Positions 1-12,594 of a stretch of DNA of 64,000 nucleotides are shown here, piece by piece. The position numbers were made by a program, and so were the translations under genes. Numbering within the stretch: the first letter of the stretch is position 1; each line of letters opens with the position of its first letter. The DNA lies in assembly GCA_023238725.1 (NCBI GenBank), contig CM041554.1, forward strand, positions 19,516,050 through 19,580,049, written 5' to 3'. The notes beneath the pieces are model-generated. The model had not been told where the DNA came from, ran no database searches, and saw only the letters and a program-made list of their open reading frames with translations. This DNA is from Scortum barcoo. Taxonomy: Eukaryota > Chordata > Actinopteri > Centrarchiformes > Terapontidae.

Positions 1-98
1 TTTAGTGTTTGCTAAAATAGAAACAGAGATGGGTTAAATAGCGTGCCACACAGTAACTTGCCACACATTCAGACTTTATGTTTTTATTGTTTCAACAG

Positions 99-3000
99 GA
101 CCTCATTGAAGACCTGAAATATGAGTTGACGGGCAAATTTGAGCGTCTCATCGTCAGCCTGATGAGAACCCCTGCCTACCACGATGCCAAAGAAATCCAC
201 GATGCAGTCAAAGTAAGACCTTTACCCCATAGTCAGAGTGGTTATTACACTAATGAAGCAGAAGCTGCTCCATATTTAACTTCATGATCTTTTTTAAGGG
301 AGTTGGAACAAACGAGAGATGCCTCATTGAAATCTTGGCATCTAGAAACAACAAACAGATCCACGACATGGTCGCAGCATACAAGGATGGTAAGGCGCCT
401 TAAATAAGTTGTCCATTTGAATATTAACATATTATTTGTCTGGCATCTCTCAGCATTTTACTCTAATGTCTGTGTGTCCAGCCTATGGCAGAGACATCGA
501 GGATGATATAATCGCGGACACTTCAGGTCACTTTAAGAAGATGCTGGTTGTTTTACTTCAGGTCAGTTCACTGAGGAGTTGATATTATCATCAGCGAAGT
601 ATCCAGTCAGCCGTGCAGTGACCGTCTTGGCCACAGTACCTTTGACTAGTGACTGAAATTGTTGTCTTTACTTTGATGGTTGCAGGGGACCAGAGATGAG
701 TCAGGAGTGGTGGACGCAGACCTGGTGGAGCAGGATGCAGTGGTGAGGACATTTTATGACTGATTGATGACTTACTGGCTTTATATGGCCTTTATTTTGA
801 AAGTCTCTGAATCTTTAAACATGCCACTAGTTCATGTGCTGAAATTAACCAAATGAGTTATTACAAATGTCCCACATACAAAATTAATTTAGATAGTCTT
901 TTTTTATTTATTTATTTTTATTTTATTCATTTTATTCATGTATTTCCAATGTACAATTAGGTAAGCACTGCATTAAATGATAGACTTTGGATTTTGGAAA
1001 ACACTTTGTTTGTTGATCTTCTACATGATCTCATCGTGTGCTTTCTTACCTCTGCATAGGATCTGTATGCAGCTGGAGAGGAGCAGTGGGGGACGGACGA
1101 GGCCAAATTTATCATGATCCTGGGAAACCGCAGCATGACCCACCTCCGCATGGGTGAGAACAGACCTTTTGGGGAAATTAACACCCCAGTGAGGCATCCA
1201 GGGGTTAATGGTGCATCGGATGTTTTTTTGTAAGCGAGTAATTGCAGAATGATGAGTTGTAGCTAAATTGTACACAATGATATGCCACTATCTTTGTCCC
1301 TTTACTGTCTTAGTGTAGTTTGGTGGCATGCTGACATTTGCAGATAAGCACTAAACACAAAGTGAGGATAAGTTTGCAGAGAATGTCATATGTTTTGCAG
1401 GTATTAGACATCTTAAATCAAGAGATAATTTCACCAGGTGATGGGTTAGGGTAAAAAAATCAGTCCTTAAGGGACCTTAAATATCACGGCCTGCTCACCA
1501 ATCATCAGCACATCATCCCTCAAAGATAAATAACATGACTTGACTTCTGTTTGTTTAGTTTTCGACGCATACGAGAAGATTACAGAGCTGTCCATAGAAG
1601 ACAGCATAAAGAACGAGCTGTCTGGGGACTTTGAGAGGCTGATGCTGGCTGTTGGTAAGAGACACATCGAAAGTGCAGCTGTGTGATGACATGGAGAATT
1701 TCAAGTAGCCAATTTAACACGTGGCTCTCCTCTTGGTTTTTCCTCACAGTCCAGTGCATAAGGAGCGTTCCCATGTTCTTTGCCAAGCGCCTTTACAAGT
1801 CAATGAAGGTAAGCAAGTAAAAGTAATAATAGTCCAACCTTATATGATACCTTAAATATTTAAAATCAATTAGCTACATATAGTTATCCTGGCATCCTGA
1901 CCACTTGTCTTTCATTTCCAGGGTCTCGGCACAGCTGACAACACCCTGATTAGGATCATGATTTCTCGCTCTGAAATAGACATGTTGGACATTCGAGAGT
2001 GCTTCCGTCTAAGATACGAGAAGTCACTTTATAACATGATTAAGGTTGGTCAAACAAGATGTTAAAAAATGAATTAAATAGCATCAGTATAGCACACCGA
2101 TAACCTGATTCTGTGTATGTTTAAACCTGTCAGGACGACACATCAGGGGATTACAAGAGGACTCTGCTTAATCTGTGCGGTGGAGATGACGAGTAAGTTA
2201 CAGCGTGGCTGCAGGTGACAGCAGTAACCAGATGGGGACGACATAGCGCCACTTTTCAGGAGTTATTGTTTTCTGAGGAGAGTGCAACTCCAAAAAAAGT
2301 TTACTGACTTAATGGGGAAAGCATGTTGTCATTGCAACAGTGAAGAGACATATGGAAACTACTCTGTGAATCTGGTATCCAAAGATTGTCTGAGAGTAAG
2401 GCAGCAATGATAAGTTCATTTAATCATAGATCCATAAGGCAGCAATGATAAGTTCATTTAATCATAGATCCATGTTCCTAAAAATGTACCCTCTCTGTAC
2501 CGCTTGAGGATTTGGCTTTGCTGAGTGTGTTGTCTTGTCTCAAACTGATCATTACAGCTTAGCTGGAGAGTTCTTCCCTGAAGCTGCTCAGATAGCCTAC
2601 AAGATGTGGGAATTAAGTGCCATGACCAAAGTCCAGGTTTGGGCCCCATCTTGCTCCCACTCTAGATGTGTAATTGCATGTTTGGCTCTGGCAGGGGCAT
2701 GCATCCTAATTACCTGCTGGCCCTGCAATGACCTGCTTCTCGCACTGCCATGAACTTGTGCTGATAACACCTCCGTGTCTGCACAGTGACGGCTTTGTGT
2801 GATTCCGGATACGATCAGAATGCCGTTCACTCAGATACAAATAGTTTTTGTTGCAATCCAAACCGTTTGCCTTGCTTTTGTCCTAGGAGTGAATGTCAAA
2901 AAGATCTCAGCATTTTGGTCAACAAAAGCTCGTCCCACTAACACTTTATGGAACTGAGTTGTTTTTCAGCCTGCCCACTGTTTTATTGTCGGTGGTGTCA

Positions 3001-6000
3001 TGGCTTCTAACCTCAAGAGGGCACACTCCTTCTCAAATGTGAAGGGATTATTATCAGAAGTTTTAGCGTGCTGTTTTCAGCAGAATAATCCAACGAACAA
3101 AGATTCTTTTCTCTTCGCATAAATTGTAGTTCTGCATGTTCACTGCTTTAAACATGCATATTTGGGTGTGTTTAATTTAATACTTATTTAATAAATAGAC
3201 TACCACATGATATGTGTATGTAATCACTGACTCTCAAACTACTAACTGTGTCATTTTGCTACCTTAGCTGAGGCCAACAGTCCGTCCTGCATCCAAATTT
3301 GACCCTGCCGCTGATGCACAAGCGCTGAGGAAAGCCATGAAGGGATTTGGTATGCAACTCTCCAAACTGAGGCACATTTATGCTGCTGCCATTTTACAAA
3401 ACAAAAGTGTAACAAATGTTACTGCTTATCTCTGCCCACAGGAACGGACGAGGATGCAATCATTGACATTGTTGCACAGAGAAGCAATGCTCAGAGGCAG
3501 GAGATCAGACAGGCCTTCAAATCGCTCCTGGGAAGGGTGAGAGAAATGAATTATTGCCTCAATAAAACTAAAAGATTTGAGTTGGAACATATTTCTTAGC
3601 TCCTCGTTTTCTGATGCACATGTTCATCTACCCCTGAATAAGTCAAACTCAACATAGTTATTTTCTTTGAGTTGTTTCCTGCTGTGAGTTTATAACAACT
3701 CTTTGCGTTTAATCTGCCCCCAGGATCTGATGAAGGACCTGAAGTCTGAACTGTCAAAGAACTTGGAAAGGCTGATCATCGGGCTCATGTTGACCCCTGC
3801 AGAGTTTGACGCCAAAATGATGAGGAAGGCAATGGAGGTACAGTTGATCCGAGCCATCTTATCAATATATTATTCAGAGGTGACAGGCTGATTACAGGTT
3901 TATGGATCCAATTTAACCCTTTACAAACCAACAATGAGTTATTTTCCAAGTCTGTAATGGTGGCTGTTTTGCCTGTGGAGGCGTGGATGGTGCTTGAATG
4001 TTGTGACAATTACACAGAATGAATTTGGAAGTCAAAAAACTTTGCATTGCAGGTATTTATAACTAAACCCCAACTGAATTTCCTTGTGTAGAAACCTGAC
4101 TCATCCTTGACTCTGAACAGACAAAGACTGAGTGCAAAACATGGCTCTTTTCTAAACATATGAGGAAGCATGTTTCACATGTACTCTCCTCCTCACTGTG
4201 TGTTGTAGTTGTTGTTTGTCTTCTATCTTGCTGTATTTAATACTTTTCATCTCAAAAGGGGGCTGGGACAGATGAGCATGCTCTGATCGAGATCCTGGTC
4301 ACCAGGCGCAATGAGGAAATACATGCCATGAACGCTGCTTATCAGCATGGTGAGATTGATCCCCCAGAAAAAGAGACTTTTAAATGTCTTTCTTGTTCTG
4401 AAAAGCTTTTTACATGCAACATATCGTGTGCTTATACAGCCTACAAGAAGTCTTTAGAGGAAGCCATTCAGTCAGACACATCGGGCCACTTCTGCCGCAT
4501 CCTCATTTCTCTCGTGCAGGTAACGTTCAGCGTGATGAGAACTTTGACTGTGTTTAATTTCTACGCCCACTCACTGGTTGCAGTCTTGTCTGCTGACTGT
4601 GGCAGACAACAAAAAAAGTCCATTTAGTCACAGGCACTCTTACTTGAAATACAAAATCTTCTTGGTGACCCACTGATGTTTCATTCTTAATAATTGACAT
4701 CGAACCCTCTTTACCTCAGGGTGCAAGAGAGGAGGGCCCTGCAGATGTGGAAAGAGCTCAAGCAGATGCTCAGGTGATTTAGTGTGTGACTTAGTGCCCT
4801 GTGTGCAAATATGTAATGCAAGAATGAGTTTGAACGTTTCTCCCTGCTGTTCTTCCTGGACTGAGCAGGAACTGGCCGATGCTTGCAATGCAGACTCTGA
4901 TGACATGGAGATGAAGTTCATGAGTATCCTGTGCACCAGAAGCTTCCCCCATCTTAGAAGAGGTAAAAAGACCAATAAATGGAGGACAGATCTCAATGTG
5001 TGTGTTGATTCTATAAGCACATGGATCATGATAACATACTTTACATACTATTTTATTCTCAGTATTCCAGGAGTTTGTCAAATGCACCAACAAGGACATT
5101 GAGCAGATTATCAAGAAGGAGATGTCAGGAGATGTCAAAAATGCCTTTTATGCAATAGGTAAGAACTGGCTTTCACCTTAACATACTTTACTTTTCAGTG
5201 TGTACACTGGTGACAACAGCAATTGTTTTACTCCTCTTAAGCCCTTTCTTTCTCTCTCTTTGCTTTGCAGTTCGCAGTGTGAAGAACCAGCCCTCCTATT
5301 TTGCAGACCGTTTGTACAAAGCCATGAAGGTATTTATTCTCAGTGCTTTAAATAAGTTTGTGCTTTGTAATTCGAGCTGCAGCACGTCCTTGTGTGCCAG
5401 ATTAAGCAAATGAAGCTCATATTATTGTATTTGGGTCTCTTTCTGTGTGCTTCTTTACTGCTGCTCTCAGACAGCAACAGCAGCAGCAGCTACTGTAAGT
5501 AAATCAGACTGAGCAAAGTATTCACTGATCTCCTCTGCAGGGCCTCGGCACAGACGACAGGGCGCTGATCCGCATCATGGTGTCCCGATCTGAGATTGAC
5601 CTTTTCAACATTCGTAAAGAGTTCAAGGAAACGCACGATGCCTCCCTCCATGAATTCATCCAGGTAGAAACTATGATTGTAAGTCGCAGTCTTTGTCTAC
5701 TAACACTCCTTCTTGGTTTGTTGTGCTCTCATCTCATCTGTGTGTGTGTGGCCTTTTTGTCCCATTGTGTGTGCGTGCGTGTTGCACATCCTTCTTCTGC
5801 TGCTGTGGTGGGGTGGTGGGGTACGGTAATCTATAGCTTCCTGCGGTGGACGACGGATCTGTGGCTACTGCACAGCTGTTTAGGAATTTCCCTTGCATGC
5901 TATACTTCCTCTCTGTATCTCTGTGTGATTGGCTGACAGGCACAGAGACAGGAAGTACCCAGAAGTAGTTCTATAATAACTTACAGATGAAATCACCGTG

Positions 6001-7073
6001 ACACCAATACAGGCAAGCAAGTAGGCTGCCCTGGATTGGCTTTGTCAGAAATATTATCAGATTATGCAACAGGATGGATTGCCATATATTGTTTATTCTG
6101 AAGTGTGTATTTAGTGAAAAAAATTACAATCTTTCATACACAATTACCTTTTTGGAGTTGGGTACATCTGTTTAGCAAGATGGTGCTTTTAATGACATAT
6201 TTTTGTGTTGTCAATTGAAATAGCAGAAGATGTTTTAATTCAAGCAATTTGTCAAATACAAAGTCTGTATTATGAATTTATGAATTAATGAATTTGCTAT
6301 TTCAACAAATATCAACAAAAGCAAGTTTTCTCTGACATTCCAGAGCAAGCAGGTGCATTTAAAAAATATTCAAAGTAATAGTAATGGGAATAAGATGAGA
6401 AGATCAATGCAAATCTCATATTCATACCCACTTACAAGTACCGCTAAAGCTGCCAGCTCCAGCTCCACCTCCTTTAGAGATCCTGGTAAGTGGTCACTTT
6501 CAGTCAGAGTCAAGCTAGCTGTTTCCCTTTACTTCCAGTGTTTGTGCTAAGCTAAACTAATCTATGTACTGCGTGTGGTTTCATGTCTGCCCGTAGAGGG
6601 TAGAGGGTGGTATCAATCTTCTCATGTAATTCTTGGCAAGAGAGCGCATGAGCGTAAGTCCAAAAATGAGGAACTATTCCTCTGAAAATATATGGTCTTT
6701 TATAATTGCGATGATGATTGTAAAGATAGAAATCTGTGTCTATGAGTGTCAGCTGATGGAAAGGGTAATTCCACACATAACTCCTTGGCTGGTTTTAGCT
6801 GACTTTTGCAGAGTTCAGCTTGTCCACATGAGTTATTTATTCATCATTAAGATAAGATAAAAAGTTTTTTGCTTTTGTGCGAGGGAGAGGAATGAGAAGT
6901 AAATCCAACTGTCTGGTTTCAGCTGTGTGATGACCAAATGCCAGCAGACTTTCCCATTAATTCATATTTATTGTGTGTGTGTGTGTGTGTGTGTTTTTCC
7001 CATCATTGTTCAGGGCGATACCTCAGGAGACTACCGCAAAACCCTGCTGGTGCTCTGCGGAGGGGAAGATTAA
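99..7073 (+). CDS. anxa6: Annexin A6, 3' part (21 exons, 5' end outside window)
   Basis: Ca2+-dependent phospholipid-binding protein acting on plasma and endosomal membranes. Coding exons: 99-212, 299-389, 482-561, 686-742, 1060-1153, 1559-1654, 1750-1808, 1922-2044, 2134-2192, 2558-2636, 3268-3349, 3442-3536, 3724-3837, 4259-4349, 4440-4519, 4720-4773, 4869-4962, 5063-5158, 5271-5329, 5541-5663, 7014-7073 (TAA). They total 1800 nt (599 residues plus stop), all GT-AG and phase-compatible. The series 114/91/80/54-57/94/96/59/123 nt appears twice, as expected for the duplicated eight-repeat annexin A6. Type II Ca2+ loops G-x-G-T are visible (GVGTNE, GFGTDE, GAGTDE, GLGTDD), and the protein ends LCGGED. 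Against the roughly 670-residue family length, about the first 70 residues (most of repeat 1) are missing to the left. The second-half loop reading GLGTAD has Ala where Asp is usual. The gene is identified by its length, its double exon series and protein similarity recalled from the family. Confidence 0.97.
2398..2473. repeat. Perfect 38-bp tandem duplication in an anxa6 intron
   Basis: Two identical 38-bp copies lie head to tail, 2398-2435 and 2436-2473, in the intron between the exons ending at 2192 and starting at 2558. The unit begins aaggcagcaatgataag. The absence of any difference suggests a recent duplication or a still-variable locus. It ends 84 bp before the next acceptor. Confidence 0.95.
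6500..6685 (+). repeat. Dispersed teleost interspersed repeat, copy 1 (anxa6 last intron)
   Basis: This stretch shares gctaagcta, tatcaatcttctcat and aactattcct blocks, in the same order and spacing, with segments at 44076-44272 and 49793-50013, and in reverse at 49182-49715. The sequence resembles a short non-coding repeat that is very common in percomorph genomes (recalled from other fish sequences, class not assigned). It lies in the 1.35-kb last intron of anxa6. Confidence 0.7.
6972..6994. repeat. (TG)n microsatellite next to the last anxa6 acceptor
   Basis: An uninterrupted run of about 11 TG units ends 19 bp before the AG acceptor of the terminal coding exon (exon starts 7014). It occupies the usual branch-point and polypyrimidine zone. 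Confidence 0.95.
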
Positions 7074-10000
7074 ACCTGTCACATCTCTGCAGCTCCGATC
7101 ACAGACTTCAGTGAAAAAACCATCAGACAAGCCTGATCTCAAGAGCGAAACTGTGGTGGTTAACGTCAGTATGTGTTGTCACTGTCCCTAAACTGCTGCC
7201 ACTCCTCAGCCAAACCAAGTGACCTACGACCTCCCACCCTTCCAAGCCTCTTCTGCTCTCATGTCTGACCGTCCTTTCTTCTTTTTTTTTTTTTACAGAG
7301 TCATATATCTAAAACAAGAGATGTTCACGTCGCTGTGTAAAGGTGCTTCACATGTACTGCATATTGGAAATTAGCTAGTCGCTAGTCGTAATAGTGCCTT
7401 CAGATTGTGGGCCGTCCAACGATTACTGTGATTTTAAGATGCCATATATACATGAGTAAAATGACAAGAAAGCCAAAACCAGTGTCTCATCTCTTTCTTC
7501 CCACATTGCTGGAAAACATTTGAACGTATAAATCGGCCTCATGTTAAATGTAAATCCTGCTGGCCCCCATTTTCTCTCACTCTAGCTTCTTGTTACAGTG
7601 TGTGTTCTGGGTGGGGTGCCCTGGGTTGTATTTGGCAGGGCAATTCAATGATTAACTTTGTTGATACTGGCAGTCGTGCTGGGCTGAGCTGAATGGGAAC
7701 TACAGTATTTAACATGAGGAAATTCCCACTCCAATTCAATGCCTTTTATGCTTAACAAACTTAAAATTCCTCTAAGTTATTGTTGTTCATGAGGGTGAAC
7801 TGTATGTAAATATAGCCTGATACAATGAAACAATGAAATAACAATGAAAACGGTTCATTCAAGCTAATATTTTAATAACTGGATAGCCCCAGGCTGCTGA
7901 TGTTGTCGTGCCTAAATCTAAACAAATCACGCTCTTGTGTAACCCTTTCAACCACTCTGCTTCTCTACTTTCAAACACCCTATAGAGGTATAGCATGATT
8001 TCCTCCGCTACCTGACTACCTGCTGTGACTGAACAGTCATCTATACCCGTACGCATTCAAAAGAGGATAAAAGAAAATGCGCCGCTCACACTTAACAGTT
8101 ATAACATGTCACTTTCCACTTGATTTCACGTGTCTCTCTCGGACTTGTGTACTTGTTAATGCAGTGCACAGAAGTACAAGACAGCTGCCTCTGTTCTTGG
8201 CAGTGTCTCAGTTCACTGCGTATGTGTGAGCGCAGCTGTTGTTGGGCCGTCTTTGAGTTAAAAGAGGAAAGAAGAAAAAAGACGTATGTGGCGAGGAAAT
8301 CCCCTGCAGTACGCCAAAATCCAAGGCAACAACTAGAGTGCGCAGCAGTCAGTCACACTCGAGTTTTAATGGCGCACCCAGCCTGAAATTGCTCCATTTG
8401 ATGATAATTACCAGAGATTAAGAGATTACTTCAATAGCACATTGTTAATATATAGCCAGTGTCAAAATATACACTGTTCTTGAATTTCCCTTTTGACAGC
8501 TGGGGGAAGTTTGTGCTGTGGTGCTACAGTGTAAATGAAATAGATTGTAGTTTACACGTTTCAAAGCTGCAACATCCTCAGAGAGTTTTGGGTGTTGCTT
8601 CAGCCTCTGACTGTTTTATCTGTCATAATGGCAGCATCATGATGTGATCATGCAGGCATGCCACTGACTGTACTGCATGTTCTTTGCTCCACATACAACT
8701 CAGTGTATGCGAGAGGTCATCTGTGCATTTTTCTTGAATGCTGCTCTCATCTTGTCATGTCTTCGTGGCTTCCTCTATCCATTCGGTTTTGTTGACATGC
8801 AGTGGTGTGGTGCTGCAGGGTGTACGTGCTGCAAGCTACTATACAGAGATTAATTAAGTGCATTCAGTGTTGTGTTGCTTAGTAAAGGCAGGTCACACAG
8901 TTGGACACACACCAGGTTCTGTTCAGGCTGAGCGTACTGTATCAGGCCATTTTACTGGGTTATGGGAATTCCCCAAGTCTCACAGTGAAATTGCTTCCCC
9001 CCTATTCATCAGTTTCCTTAAAAAGTGCTTCTCCGACTGAGCTGAATGTAGGGTGAGTTGTTGTTTGGTTTATTTGCTTTAACATTTGAGGTGTAGTGAC
9101 AGAATGAATTCAATGTATTGTCATTATTTGTGTCTTTTATATTTATTCAGACCAGGTTGAATAATTTTATGCTGTGACTGAACTGAGTGTTGAGTGTTGT
9201 CCTTTGTTTGGAACATTACATGAGAGGCATGGGACATGCAACACAGTGAAAAGATTGCTTTCAACCTTATGTTTTAGAAAGAAATGTCATAAGCTCTATA
9301 ATTGTTTAGTATTTTTTGCCTTAGGTGGTAAATGATTTTTAATCCTAAGAAAATACCACAAAATGCTGGTAAATGCAATGTTTATTGTGGTATGTTTATT
9401 TGGATCCTGATTAATAATTATTTAACTATTTCTAATATGATTTTGTTATTTGTTACGTGTCAGCAGATCATGTTCCTAAATCTCTGTTAAGAACCAAACA
9501 AGATTTTACAACAAGATTTTTTAAAATTGAAGATAAAATAACACAAAATGTAGCATGAAAATGTACATGCTGGATGTACTCATTATCACAATTCTTTTTT
9601 AAACATGAGCCTGAGAAAAATGTATTTTTCAATCTGTTGCACTAGTTTTTTGGTTGTAGTTACAGGTTAGATTTAAATTTTCAATAAAAAGGGATGTGAA
9701 GACCATGTTAGAGTTAACTCTGAAGCTTATCCGGTGCACATCTTGCCCAGATTTTTTGCATAGCGATAGACAAGGATTCCTGGTTTAAGGCCTCGAGAGG
9801 ACAGCTGGAGTCACTAATCGGCTAACAAAAGGACATTTTGTATTAAGCACCACAGAGCTAATGACGATCAGCTGCTGATTTTGGCTGCTAAGATGGGAGA
9901 CTGGAATGGTAAATACTCTGTACTTGTGACACTGGGCTTCAATCTGCTCAGTCCGCTCAATCTTTTGTCTTAAGGCAATGAGGAAAATGCTTTAATTTTT

Positions 10001-12060
10001 TTTTTTAAGCGGATGGGAGGACTAAATGATGGGTGACATTTCCTGTGTCCTCAAGCCTTTGTTTTTGTGCTGGCAAAGTCACCAGCCTGTTTATGGTTTC
10101 AGCACATTACAATAGCCGGAGATGAAAATACTGTCCACCTTTAAAAAGGACAAGGTGTTTGGTAGCAGACACAAGACTGAGGGGAAAAAAATAACAACTT
10201 TTGTGTGAACTGTTTACATTTTCCGGGAACCAGCTGATAACTCGGTGACAGTCAGTGTTTTCTGACCAGTGGGGCGCGGCTGGCCCGCATACTGTACAGT
10301 CCAAAATGTTACTGTCTATTGTTTTGTTGTTGTAAGTGGTTTTACGTGAAGCGCGTGATACATATTAAAGCGCACACACTTTAGAAAGCACACACATTAC
10401 AGGCTGTCACACTCTCTCTTGTTGTCTCACTTATTCCCTTCCTTTACAGTGTGATTTCCACTCATTTGACATGAGAAGTCAAAGTGACAGATAAGGAAAA
10501 TAATGATATTCTATATTAAGTTCTTAATTGTGGAGGTCACTATTTACAGCTGCTATGGCTATTACTAAACTGATTTCTCTATTCAGCTCAGTATTATTGG
10601 TACCTGTCATCAATGTTCTCTCTTATGCTTGACAGGAAGTTATAATGGTGGCTACATAAAGAAAAAAAAAAACAAAGCTGAGCTGATTTGCTCAGTGTTA
10701 TCATAAATCACATCATGTGCAGTGTAAAATAATTTGCAAACTGGGCGTTTCCTGTGTTAACACCGCATGCTCCCCCATAGGGCTAATGCTCAGAAATCTA
10801 AAATCATCGTGTTTGTCTTCATTATCTTTGTGGACTAGAAACTGCATATTTTTACTTGTGATTTGTATAAGACTTTTTGGGTAGTTTATTAGTTAAATGA
10901 ATCATTAACAGGAACCCTCATGTGGTTCAGTGTAATTGTATGCTGTCACATACCGAAAGGCATCAGAAGTACTTTGCGCTTCCAGGTAGCCGAAGAATGG
11001 TCTTTGTAACTCCCAGAGGAAGAAACATGACCACAGATTACCTGTTTGTTGATTCCCACAAGATGTCACTATTTCTCTGAATTATTCATGTTTGGCCAGT
11101 GAGTCAGGGGCCTGAAATAAAATCCTAAAAATTTTGTCAAAAACAGATTAATATAAATGGCAAAGAGTTCCTCAGCTAATACCTCTTAACCTTTGACTGA
11201 CATAAGATTAAAAAATGTTGCATTTGACTTTAGGACCAGAAAAATATGACATTTAAATGTCATTGTGGTTTTATTTCAAAATAACCAAAATCCCAGGAGA
11301 TATTTTTTGTATCTTCATCAGAGCTGAAATGATCAGTTGATCAATAAATTAGTCTAATCAATTAATTGTTATTAAGAATGGTTTCTTTTTAAAGAAAACT
11401 AATAAAAGAATCACAGATATGAATATTTAGTGTAGTACTGTGTGTAGTGTGTTACTTCTGTGATAGGAAGCTGAATGTCTTTAGGTTTGTTGGACAAAGC
11501 AGTTTAAATGTGTCAACTTCAGCTGTCAACATTGAAAATTACTTGTGCTATAATAATTATTTATTCGTTAACTATGGACAATTCATCTATGAGTAAAAAT
11601 AACTGGTTATTATTAGTGATTACTGTTTTCAGCCCTTGATCACAAAAATGAACAATATATATGTTTGCTCTCATTGAACTATCTCTTCTTTAACCCATAG
11701 TGGGGAGCTTTTGAAGTAGGCCTTACGAACTCTCCGAGTTCAGAGGAAATAATGTGATGCAATCACAGAAAACCCCACCAGCCCCTTCTCTAAAATTATC
11801 AATGAAAGAAAAAGTCATTCAAAATGAAAATGCTTGGGTTAGTCCCCTGGACTAATGGAAGATGACTCTCAAGAGGTTTAAAAAGTTTTTAAATCATAAG
11901 TATTATTTATGATTCAAGAGAAAACTGACACTGTTCAGTCTTACTTACCCTGGTGTTAGTGTGTTTTCTCTACATGAATCCTCATACACATACATTAAAG
12001 TAAAATTCATCATGCAGCTCCTGTGTTTACATTACAATCAGCGGCTCCTCGTTGGTGCCC
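7074..12060. other. anxa6 3'UTR and anxa6-tnip1 intergenic stretch
   Basis: About 5 kb without a convincing gene. The anxa6 3'UTR starts at 7074. I see no canonical AATAAA in its first several hundred bases, so its end is not placed. A strong pyrimidine tract followed by acag at 7275-7298 could be an acceptor of a 3'UTR intron. The rest is AT-rich sequence with one recognisable element, a MITE-like repeat at 11320-11637. Open frames here are short and show no family resemblance. Confidence 0.6.
11320..11637. mobile_element. MITE-like DNA element, probably non-autonomous
   Basis: The segment opens with agagctgaaatgatcagt and closes with gtgattactgttttcagccct, so the ends form an imperfect terminal inverted repeat around agggctgaaa. 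The interior is rich in attaat and attatt motifs (gatcaataaattagtcta, ttaattgttatt), which recalls the abundant non-coding element in fish that begins gggctg(a/c)aa and carries cgattaat runs. It has no coding capacity. Class and exact ends are uncertain. Confidence 0.45.
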
Positions 12061-12080
12061 CGCTGACACGGAGCTGCCTT

Positions 12081-12145
12081 CCGATTGGTCCTGCGCGATG
12101 TCAATCAACGCTGTTTACATCAAACGTTGCGAGGTGGAATTTCCC
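12081..12145 (+). promoter_or_regulatory. tnip1 core promoter: inverted CCAAT box and NF-kB site
   Basis: An inverted CCAAT box (ccgattggtc, ATTGG at 12084-12088) is followed by GGAATTTCCC at 12136-12145. The reverse complement, GGGAAATTCC, fits the kB consensus GGGRNWYYCC at every position. The block is CpG-containing and precedes the probable tnip1 first exon. TNIP1 is known as an NF-kB-induced feedback inhibitor, which fits a kB site here. Actual binding is inference. Confidence 0.6.
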
Positions 12146-12149
12146 AGGT

Positions 12150-12468
12150 TACAGACCGAGCACACCACTTCCGCAATAGATGTCTGAGAGACGAGAGGCC
12201 ACTGCGAGCTGAAAGGTACCCGGACAGAGACACCTCTTTTGTTCTTTGATACGGCGCTTAAACTCCGCTTTCCGACCGGCTTGCCGCCTCGATAAAAGTA
12301 TTCGTAGCGGGTGAAAAAGGGTGGGAAAAAGAGGAGAAAGAGAGGAGCTAGCGGCTTCCTGTCCCGCACTGTCATCCAGTGTGAGCTAGCCGACAGCTAA
12401 CGAGGATGTTGCTAGCGATTTGCATGACAACAGCGAAAACTAATATTAGCCTTCTTCAGCCAATCAAG
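12150..12468 (+). other. tnip1: Probable non-coding first exon of tnip1 (approximate)
   Basis: The coding exon at 13304 opens with an acceptor (ttttttccacag) and carries only 35 nt of leader before the ATG, so at least one upstream non-coding exon is required. The CpG-rich stretch after the kB site ends at a usable donor, caatcaag/gtagct (12468/12469). Another possible donor is aaag/gtaccc near 12213. The start is not visible in sequence alone and the boundaries are estimates. A (CTC)n run lies just downstream at 12571-12594. Confidence 0.35.
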
Positions 12469-12570
12469 GTAGCTATCATTAGCTAGATTGGGCTGTGTTT
12501 GACTCTCGTCTACCGGGCAGGATTCACGTAGCATTTGGTGTTTTTTTTCCTTCTTGCTTTTGTCCTTTTT

Positions 12571-12594
12571 CTCCTCCTCCTCCTCCTCCTCCTC
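12571..12594. repeat. (CTC)n trinucleotide repeat
   Basis: Eight CTC units in a pyrimidine-rich stretch of the 5' intron of tnip1. On the minus strand it reads as a poly-Glu frame, which is an artefact of the repeat. Confidence 0.9.
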
